NCBI GenBank assembly: GCA_021018995.1
Contig: CM037589.1
Span: forward strand, 61,702,101-61,766,100
DNA length: 64,000 nt
Origin: Chloranthus sessilifolius
Taxonomy: Eukaryota > Streptophyta > Magnoliopsida > Chloranthales > Chloranthaceae
Direction of reading: 5' to 3'
A program made the position numbers and the translations under genes. This document shows positions 10,101 to 21,300 of the stretch, piece after piece. The notes beneath the pieces were generated by a model that was not told the DNA's origin, did no database searches, and saw only the letters and a program-made list of their open reading frames with translations. The stretch's first letter is position 1. The number at the start of each line of letters is the position of its first letter.

Positions 10101-13100
10101 TGACTCCGATCTTCCACAAATGGATCTTGAGATAATGCCGCACATATCAGACGGTCTATTTTGGATTCCACATCTCACAGATTCCTAAAAAGGGCCCTAA
10201 AATCACGTTTGAGCGTGGTGTGTGCAATAAGATGCAAGGGGCATTTTATGGGGATCTGTGACATGTGAAATAAACAACTAATCGTCTGATAGGTGCAACA
10301 TGATCTCAAGATCCATTTTGTGGAAGATGGGTTGAAAAACGATCTCCATTTTCTGGTTCGAACCAATCAATGATTTTGATGTTTGCACACATGGGGCGCT
10401 TTTGGAGATTGAGTGGGCGCTAATAGAGGTAGGTACCCTATCAAATTCAAGCGGCGGATATGTATCGGGTTGGGCCCCATCCGATACTGATATATACTCC
10501 AATTGTATATGAGGTCAGATATTAGGTCATATATCAAACCATATCAAGTCATACCGGCTGATACCTATCGGGTATGACTTAAACAAAATACCAAAAATGT
10601 CATTTTTATATATTATTTATTGTTTTATAATTTAGAAAAGGTGTTTGAATATTGGCCAATTTGGCCGAAAGTATATGATATATCGGGATACAAATAGGCT
10701 TGGGACCTAGCTGATATATCAGACTTCAAAACCCTAGGTTTAACTTAATCAACGAGGATCATGGTTCAAAATTTCGATCAATAACTTAAGTTACCGGCCA
10801 AATCATTTCGGTCCCCACCGAAACGATAATTTGAGCCGAAATTTCGGTCCAAATATATATGGAGGGAAAATTATCAGCTGAAATTTCCGTCAAATTTTCG
10901 GTTTCGTTCATGCACGAATTCAAAAATGAAACCGCTATTTTGATCCTTGGCGAGGATATCATATGGATTTGGAGCGTCCTAAATTTTCGTCACCGTAATT
11001 TTGGCCTCCCATGCTTTATTATAAAGAAAAAAGTGGAGACTGCTTTACGAATTTTAGAAAAAATAATATTTTACTCATTTTGTAGCGAAACAATTAAAAA
11101 AAAAAAAATCACCATCTTTGAAAATTTCTAAAAAAAAAATTCTATGAATTTTTTTTTATAGAAACCCATGTAATGGAAAAAAAAAAAAAAAATCCTCCCC
11201 ATGAGTTATGCCAAATTAACAAGGCCATAATGTATTACTTTTCGATCCCTCGGCTTAAAAGTTTACTCATTGGTAGATCTAAGCAATTTGACTATCCATA
11301 GCAATAATTCTCATATTTTAATTGTCAAATTTTTTTTTGAAAAACTGTCATTCGGCCGAGACAGCCTCGAGAATCGAGGAGCAAACACGTATACACATGT
11401 GAGAGATGCGGAGCAGCAATCATAGTGACGAGGGTTAATTAAAAGAACTCAACCCTCACCTTATAAAGACAAGTGTGAAAAACAACATCAAAATTAAAGT
11501 AGACCAATTAAGTGATTTGAATTTTCTAATAAATATGGCTTTCTTGGCTGACCCCATTATTTTTCTTGGCTGACCCCATATTAATAATGGGCTACATGTG
11601 TGCCACTCCACTAAAAAGTGGACGGTCATGACACAATTTGTTTAAAGACAGTTATAGCGCAGTCGTACCCTTCTCATTGGAACATTGTGAAATCGTGTTC
11701 CCTTTTAAATGTGGGATATGTGAGCCATGCCTGGTGGTGCCAACTATGCACCGATATCGACTGGAAAATTGGCCCACAGGAAACGGACCGAAACTAATAG
11801 AAACCGATTCCTAATCCGGTTTCAATTTCATGTGGGTGAAACTGAAAACGGGTTAATGAGAAATCGGAAAAAATCGAAAAAAAGTTAAAAAAATTAAAAA
11901 ATAGAAACATAACCAAACCGACTTTTTCAAATTCCCTTCAGTTCCTATATATTTTGAAAAATCGGTTAACTGAAAAGAAAACACAAATCGTTGCAGTTTG
12001 ATTTAGACTGAACCAAATAGAAAACAGAAAATTTCAGTTTCAGTTCCCTTGGGTTAACCCATTCCGCACCCCTTCCCAGGGGCGTGGCCAAGAATTTTTG
12101 TTTGTGTGGACTACAAATGAAAATATAATGTTAGTAATTATTTTACCATCGATGTAGAGGCATCTACATCATAGGTTTGGAGGCTTAATGGCTTATATCA
12201 AACAAATGTTGTGTAAGAATCATACTTGATAGAAACTTGAGCCTATTTGGGGACTTCTACATCATAGATTTGGGGCCTTATATACAAACAAATGTTGTAA
12301 ATGAACCGTACTTAATAGAAACTCTAGAGTTAAATGGGGGCTTGAGCCCCCACACCCTTCTATGTAGCTACGCCGCCAGTGCCCCTTGTGATTACCATGC
12401 CTTTTAAAATAGGGGTGCCTTCTAAATGCCTTTTTAATTCTCCAAGTGACCTCTTATATTTTGACCTACTAAGACCTTTTAAACAAGGATTTGTCCACAA
12501 CGAGCAACTGCTATTGCGGACAATGAGCTGAGTCATATAAACAGACTGTATGGTAAATTGGCAAGTGAACCTGAGACACCCCAAACTTTATTTAAACTGT
12601 GGGTGTGCAACAGCTCTTTGTATAGGATGAGTCTACAATGAGCCATTGGCTTATCCTAGACAATTCTTCAGAAAGACTAAAGGGTGCAAGAGGTGATGAT
12701 CAAATCAATCATGTCCCTACGAGCGATGAGAAGTTGTTTGACATTATATGAAATCATATAGGGCACATTTGATTACTATTCCAAGTGAGTTTTCTTCCTC
12801 ATAACGGATACTGTTGACTGCTTTGAATTAGATGATGGAGATCTTTCGTCATCTCATTCTTCAATGCAATAGACATTGAGATCATGAGTCTACCTTTAGA
12901 GAGCCAAATTTTTATTCCACGTTACAAATGTCCCAAAAAATGAAGATGATCATGACATACATCAAACGTGGTTCTTGGCTCACTTTTCATGATGTTTGGG
13001 ACATGAAATCAACATTTGACCATATGATGGTAGTAGGAACGTGATCTCAAGATCTATTGTATCAAACTAGCTCTATCATTAAATGACTGAAAGGAGTCAA

Positions 13101-15260
13101 CAGTTTAATTAAGCAACTGCATGCGATTGTGAACCTGAAGGTAACCCCAAAAAAAAAAAAGTGATTAATTAAAAAAGAGGATTTGATTCAGGTGGATGAG
13201 AAGAACGAGAACCCCTCATGGAAAGCTATAGGCTACTGTGGACCCGACCCAGAATTAATGAATCAGAGAAGACATCCAAAGCAAGCAATGGATGAAACTA
13301 GTTTAGGACCTCTTTACAAATCCGTCATCAACATGGAAACTGCCCCAATCGAATATGTCTCCCCCACTCTCCTGCAAGCCGGATTCTCTGTATCACTTCC
13401 TCCTCCTCTGCCCCCTTCTGATCACAAATCTTCATGCCTGCCTTGTATGACAATCCGCTGTGATGCCGTGGTCATTGGCTCTGGATCTGGTGGCGGTGTC
13501 GTCGCGGGCGTTCTCGCCAAATCCGGCTACAAGGTACTCGTCTTAGAGAAGGGAAATTACTATGCAAGACACAATCTCTCTCTACTCGAAGGTCCGTCGA
13601 TGGATCAGATGTATGAAGGTGGTGGGTTGCTCGCCACAAACGATGTGGGCGTTGTGCTACTGGCTGGCTCCACTGTTGGAGGCGGCTCCGCCGTCAATTG
13701 GTCGGCTTCCATTCGGACTCCACCCCATGTGATGGATGAGTGGTGTAATGAGTTCCAACTCGAGCTCTTCAATAGCAAGGCTTATAGAGAGGCATTGGAT
13801 GTAGTGTGCGAGCGGATGGGAGTGCAAAATGGGGTGTTGGAAGAAGGCTTCAATAATGCTGTGCTAAGACGAGGGTGCTTGGAAATGGGTTACACGGTGA
13901 CCGACATTCCCCGCAATTCGCCTCCTGCTCATTACTGCGGATGGTGCTGTTTTGGTTGCAAAGATGGACGGAAGAAGGGGACCCAAGAGACGTGGCTCCT
14001 CGATATGGCCGATTCCGGTAACGGCCTAGTCCTTGCCGGATGCAAGGCCTTAAAGGTTTGTAAACACAACTTAAAAATAATATTACTAATATTACTAACA
14101 TTACCTATCAAAAAAAATAATAATAATAATAATATTACTAATATTGAGGCTTCTTTAGAAAAACATATATGCATTCTGAAAACAACAATTGCTTTGTGTT
14201 TCAGATAAACATGCTCATTGGTTAGGGGGCTTCATGTGGCACCCATCTAGGATCCGGTGCACCACAACTTGCCCAAATTCAAAGCACCAAGTCGGGTGGG
14301 CGTTACCCTTTGTTTGACGCATCAATTAAAGCGCTAAGAAGGTTTAAAACTTTTATATCTTTTTAAAATTCACGCTCCAAATGAAAAAATGCATACATAT
14401 TGTTTTCCTAAAATTGGTCGAAGTAAACATGTTTTCCTAAAATTGATTGAAAGCGGGCATGTTTTTCTAATGAGAGCTACAACTTGCACATAAGATTTGT
14501 ACTGTGGCACATGAGTTCAAATGAATGACTTGATATTTTTGGGATTTGTGCAAAGTAGAACACCATGTAAATCGTCCGATATGAAGGCTATAATGATCTC
14601 TATCATATGACTCACATAGTCAAAGGCTATCATCTGATTTAATGGTTGACTATGTTAAGCATCAATGATCTTTACATCATGGCCTTTAAATGAGATGGCT
14701 CAAATTGTGTTCCACGTCGCACAAGTCTTTCTTTTGAAGCACACTTGCCACAGTACAAATCTCGTGTGTAAGTTGTAGCTGTCTTTTCTCTAATATGAAT
14801 CTCAAATCAAATCTATCCTAATCTTAATATATTATTAATACATATTCTTAATAAAATTTGTAATATTAAGATTTGAAATTGTCAGGACCCAAAATTCACG
14901 CACCTAGATCTTGAGTCGTGACTTAGTCAGGTTAGAAGAAACCTGTAATAAAAATTGACCCTAACAAGGGATATAATACAAATATCTAAATAACCATATT
15001 TCAGGAAAACAAAAGAAATTTTCTCTTTCATTCAGCAAATAGAACTGGTCAGAACAACTTACTAAACTTTTATACACAACTTCCTTGAACAACGAAAGTC
15101 AGACGACTATATATACACTACAAAAAACAAGACTATTAGTGGCAGCTAAAAACTGCCGCTATTAACAAAATATTGCCACCAATAATCTTAATAGGTTTTT
15201 TATTAATAGCGGCAGTTTTTTGGGAGCAAAAAACTGCCGCTAATAGTCTTAGTTTTTGTA

Positions 15261-15326
<66 letters not shown>

Positions 15327-18300
15327 TTTTGACATTACTGCAACCAAATCACTCATGACTATTAACATACTTTATACCCATATAACCTTCCCAGACAAAA
15401 AAGCTTTCACCAAACAATGCTACCAAGAATTCCGTCTACTGCTCTTCCTACAATCTCTTTCTTAACATGCAGGATGGTTAAACCACCGTAAGAGCTAATC
15501 TACGTGATCTGTAAGTAATCCATTCTAATAAATATTGACTAAACCATAAACAATAAAATTTTAAATTTTGTTTACCAAGATACATTACAATCTGGCTTTT
15601 TTAGATGAAGTCAGGTTGGTATTAAAGTGACACAAAAAATAGTACTATAGCAAAACTCATTGCCCATACCATAAATCAGACAGATAAGTAATAAATCTCT
15701 CATTTAAACTAACAAAATAGATCTATCTCTGTTGGCGAATATTTTATAGCTAATAGAACGAATACCAAATGCTTTCCTCAAATAATCTTTTAGTTGAGAT
15801 CATATGATAAAGCAAATTGCAGATAACATAACAGATAATAAATTCATGACCTGACTAGGGCGTTAGAATTGTCCCATCAGGGCTCATAAGCACCATCTCA
15901 TTGCCTTTAAGAAATTAAGGGATTCAGATTTAATGCATAAATATCAGAAAACAAAGATTTATATTCTCAAAAGAATTCGCACTTGGAGAAGATACAAATA
16001 ACCCGTTAAAAATCTAAATTTCATATTTAATCAAGATTCAAAGATTGATATTTAGGTCAACCGAGTAATAATATTAAATACGATATTTTTGCAAATATTC
16101 ATATTCAACAAAATATATATGTAGAATTCAAATTGTAGGGTAGAGGTTTCAATATATGATCTGATATGATATTCATATTATTTCAAGCAAACATGACTAA
16201 AATTAAAAATAAACTTTATAATTCAAAACCTAAATTTACAGGGCTAAATAACATACCCATATAATTTTGTATCCAAAATTTAGATTTTAACATATTGTTT
16301 TTGGGAAAAATATTAAATTTTTGTCAATTAAATCAAATGCCAGTTAACAAAAGAAAATCCTAGTTAACAAAGAAAATTCTAATTTATTAATGTATTAGAT
16401 AAAAAAGGAACTCAAATTTCTTAGTAATTTTGAGAAAAATCACAAAATATATACAAGTTGCAGTACTTGGCTAAAAAAATTAGATTGAATCAAATATATT
16501 AGATTAGGGTACTTGCCTAAGAATTTCAAATTTATGGTTCTTTTTTCTCAAGTCTTCTTATTCACCAACTCTCTCTCTCTAGGTCTCTTTTTCTCTCACT
16601 ATCTGTGTCACGACCCGAAATTTTACCCCATCCCGACGGCCTAGAATTCCGAGTTATGACCCGTACATATCCCGGATATGCTAAGCGAACATACACCTAA
16701 TCAGAGTTCTCGCGCAATAATGGCTCCACGAAATCCGTGAAAGCCAACATACCATAGTGGAATATAAAATAATCATAAATGTTGAATAAATCTGATAAAA
16801 TACGATAAAATGCTATTAATCCACAGGTAACATATAAATCAAATCGGAGATAAATCCGATAAAAATGAAAGCATAGAGTCAATGATAATGATATAAGGCA
16901 AAATCCAATACCGAGTCTACTAAATCAATATCCGGTGCTCGGATCAAAATCAACACTGTAGTCCTCCTGATAACCGGTAATGTCACCCTCCAAAGGCTCT
17001 TGGTAATCAACGTCCACTGGGTCGACGTTCTCAGCACTAATCAGATCAGAGAAACTCACGTCCACACCGTCGGTATAGTCACCTGCAGCTGTTAAATTAT
17101 CGTGGGATGAGTTTACTCAGTCACGTAAACTCAGTGGGATACACCACCAATCCACCCCATACTAAGGTGCATTGTGGGTGCATCTTGTGAGTGATAAACA
17201 TAATATCTCAAAGCAGATAGCAAAAGGAAGACAAAATCACGTGCATATCGTAAAACTCATATCATATCATAAATGCAAGACTATGATTTAGACACTCGTA
17301 TCCTAACGTACCTTACCATATCTCATAACATATTATATCATGTCTTATTATCATTCTCGCACATACGTCTGTACATCGCATGAGCGTAACTAACATACTA
17401 GTGAAATCCTAAACGACTGCGGAAGTATTTCGAGCTACTATGGGAGGGTCAACATAGTATCATACCACCATATTATAACGCCCTCGTGTCATACTCATAC
17501 TCCACCATCCAGCCAATGGGGAGACATAATGGCCAAACTCACTCATAACATACTCATACTCATAATCTCTCCCAGAGATCCGTCTTGACTGAAAGACGTT
17601 GTTGCCCTTACGGTGGCTACGCAAGGAACGACACGTACAGAGACTTAAGTTCTTTATCTTTTGCTGGCCTACACAGCGATGTCTTATTATCGTACTCGTA
17701 TCATAACTTATCTTATTTCATACTCATATCTTATCATACTCTTATACTTAATCTTAGGACAAACTATAGTGAGACAACTTTCCTAATTCACGCTTCCTAA
17801 GAAAAAGGTTACGTAATGTCTGGATGTACCGTGTGATAGTTTATACTACCATAGAGGTGTTGCATCCGTACATAGGCATCAATATTTGAGTTTCACGTGA
17901 GTAAAGAAATCTCACCTGACTAAAGGCCCAATGCCCGATTCTCGTTTCATATCTCATATCTTATCCTCTCAGATTAAAACTTGGGATGATAAGATCATCA
18001 GATATGCCTGCATGAAGTTACACTGAATTCACACTCACCCGACTCGTCATGGGTCCCATTCCACCATGAGTTGTAAGGCGTGTGAATACGGTATATTCCT
18101 CGCTTCGATACCATCTCAGTGAGTCACCACACCCAAGCGTAGGCATGATCTCATACACTCTCGTACTCATGATCTAACATATTCTTAACTCGTATAAATT
18201 GATTAAGTTACAAATACAAAAATATCACACATATAGAACAGTTTATACTTAGATTTTGGTTAGGTTTATATTTATATTTATTTACATAACACACCAATAT

Positions 18301-21300
18301 AATTATAGAATAGGGTTATAAGTGTGATTTCGATAATCGTAAAGGTCAGAGTTCGATTTCATAAAGGCATCGAAGTTCTAGTACTTTGTGTTTTCGAAGT
18401 GATCGCGTTGAATCGATGAAATGATATTTTTATATATATATCTAGTATACTATAATTAAATGCTCAAATAAAAAGGGGCAATGCAATTTAAAGTGGAGTA
18501 CATCACGACCATCGATCGGAAATGCAAGTGATTAATGTGCACTAAATTTTTGGTCGTACAATAGTAAAATTTTGGTGTGAATCAGGTCGTCTATTCGGAT
18601 GAAAATCGATCGATCGAAAAATGAAAATCGATAGATTAGATTTAATGAGGTGTAAGTTGTCATTTAGTTCAAGATCGATTGATTGGTTTTAATCAGTCGA
18701 CCCATCTATGGAAAGGAAACTAATTGAACTCTGACAGGGGATACTATTACTCATGTACCTTATAAGATAATTTTATAATATTAAAATAAGGTAGTAACTA
18801 AGTACTTTTATTTTATATGAGAATAAAATAATACTAAAATATAAGTGTATAATATTTATTAATTTTATATTACTATCTAAAATCACTTTCTCTTTAAATA
18901 TATCATCATATATTGTAAGAGATACTTTAATTAATTTAATATCATCCTATGAAATAAAATCAGATGAGTTAGTCCACATCAGATAGGTCAAAGTCTAACA
19001 TCAGATGTGTCGAGATCCACATCAGGTGGGTCACGGTCTGATACATCAGATGGGTCACGGTCCAACATCAAATGAGTTAAGAAGGGTACGAATTCGAAAT
19101 AAGGAATGACACCTTGCATGTGTCTTATAAGACAAAATTTTATTGCTTTATTTTTACAATAAAGTAGGTACTTAAGTAGAACAATTAGATAAAAATATAT
19201 TATTATATAACTGTAAGTTGTATAACACTTTATTATGTAATATTTTAATAGATATTTAGTTTAAGTTATAAGTGTTTATAATATAATATATTCTTATAAA
19301 AGCACAAGTTCTAATTAAATATTCACCCATAAAAATAGAACTCGACCAAATAAAGTAAAATAGAATCAGGCGATAGGTTGGAAATGAAAGAAACCCACGA
19401 AGTGTACGAGTTTTTATGGGCAATTGTCATTTATAGAAATAAACAATAAGAAGACAGTCACTTTTCTAGACATGAATATATTACTATTCTTATAATGTAA
19501 AAGATGCCATATTATAGCGGTTAAAAGGCAACACACAGATTACCTTCTAAATTTTAAGGCAATGTAACCAATTGAGTGAAACTAGCAATACATATAATAT
19601 AATAAAATCACATCAGTTGAAATGACAATAATGAAGAAGACTAATATATATAATATTCAATATAAAATAGCTATGCACCATTCAACCAAGTTAACCGACC
19701 GAACGGCAATATTAATTGGGTTTCCTGTTTTTACTCCAATTAAAATAATTAAGTTAAAAATAAAACAAGTAAGGTTTCGAAATAAATTAAATATATAAAT
19801 AAATAAATAATATCAGAACAAAGATAAATAACATCTTTCAATCCTAAATTAATATTATTTAGAAAAGAAAATAGGTTCTTTTTATTTAACCCGTCGATAC
19901 ATGATCGAACCGTATCCTACGCGACGGGATCTGAGAGGACGAGATGGATGGATGGGTACCCACCTCTTGAAGCGTGCTCGGCGAATTGACGGCGGTTAGG
20001 GCAATAGAGATCGGCGTCCACACGATGGGCCGTCCACGATTACACCGTCTTCACCTCGATTTGATGATAGAAAAATACCACGGTGGTTCTTGTGGAAGAA
20101 CACACAAGAGATTTAAAAGAGATTAGGGTGTTTTTAGAAAATGGTGGCTATAGAAGAAGATGGAGTGACGGCTAGGGTTTTTAAGAAGAATTCTTATAAT
20201 AATGATTTAGGTTCTCCGTAGCTTTCTTATTTATAATATATGGGCATTAATTCGGTGTTAAGCGGTCGCACTAAATAAGGGTGTATAGGCTTTTATTTCA
20301 AGGTTTAAAAAATAGAGGTTTAAACTCACGTAGTAAGATTTGATCCTTAGACCTCTTGTTTATAAGCACAACTTGTGTCAAATAAGGATAATTTTAAATA
20401 TAAAACCTTTTTGAAAAATCAAAATGCGTACTTTTTCAACTAGGATAGGTTCCGGTATGGAGCACTAACACCACGCTCTGTGCAAAACAAATCTAACACC
20501 ACAAATTCAGTTTTAAATTTTTTTGGGTCGTTACAATCTGTCACTCGAGCTCTCTCTCTCTCTATCCCTAACTCTATAGCTCTGTCTCTTCTTTTGTCAT
20601 TTTTTTTCAACAAACCCCCGCAGGAGGACCTCAATCTTGCCCCATATATTCTTCTCAGAAACCCTCTTCTCAAACTCACGTATCATCTCCCCCTTTCTAG
20701 CAAGCTCTTTTAATTTTGGAAAATTTTCCAAATCGACCCTGGCAGATTCACCTTTTCCGTCAGAGACCCTATAGTTTCACCTTTCCCATAACTGACCAGC
20801 TTTAAGCCGAGCCAGTTCCAACTAGCAGGAAAAGTCTCAAAGACCCCTTCTTACTTTTTTATCATTCTACATAGTTTAAAATTTTAACAATTACACTTTT
20901 TTATATATACGCGATGCGAAGCAACATCTATGCCGTTTGATTTGAATAGACAATCATTTTCTTTTTTAGGTTAAAGAGGCGATATCACTTTTTTTTCATG
21001 CCAATCTTTGGCACCATCGATTTTTATATTGTGACCTTCAAATCAGACGACATAGATGTTGATTCACATCGCTTAAATATAAAAAGGTGCAATTTTTAAA
21101 ATTTTAAACTATGTAGAACGATAAAAAGGGGTATTTGAGACTTTTTGTACTAGCTGGTCAGTTTGGTGAAAGGTGAAACTATAGGATCTCTGACAGAAAA
21201 GGTGTATCTGACAGGGTCGATTTGGGAAATTTTCCTTTAATTTTTAACATAATAAAATATTAATTTAAATGAACTTTTACTTAAATGCCTAATAAGCCCT

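Larger units (their letters stand above)
7568..13191 (+). other. FAO intron 2, filled with repeats
   Basis: A 5.6-kb intron. Besides the repeats listed separately it holds unclassified AT-rich DNA (9060-10030, 10870-11730) and patches of GATAYC/TATCGG words (10450-10740) and of TTTCGGT/CCGAAA words (10780-10860). No other gene was recognised inside it. Confidence 0.8.
14880..16600 (+). repeat. LTR-like repeat (TGTCAGGACCC type), left part
   Basis: Starts TGTCAGGACCCAAAATTCAC. Shares long blocks with 23178-25330, for example TTAAACCACCGTAAGAGCTA here and CTAAACCACCGTAAGAGCTA there, then ATTGACTAAACCA. TGTCA(C/G)GACCC starts are typical of LTRs of large Ty3-gypsy chromoviruses (Del/Tekay group), but no coding region or second LTR is present. 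Interrupted by a CACTA MITE at 15116 and by the solo LTR at 16606. Its right end was not found. Confidence 0.5.

Noticed and set aside
10175-10502. Overlapping small ORFs near 10 kb on both strands
   Set aside because: They follow the palindrome of a family-A MITE and adjacent GATACC words, with no domain.
14056-14208. Extension of FAO exon 3 into an Asn-rich tail
   Set aside because: Starts at a good GT donor, comes from an (AAT)n tract, and the family sequence resumes at 21630 in phase.
15173-15358. Open frames reading IYIYIYIY over TA runs (also near 26.1, 50.4, 52.9 and 63.6 kb)
   Set aside because: Pure products of (TA)n microsatellites, with no coding signal.
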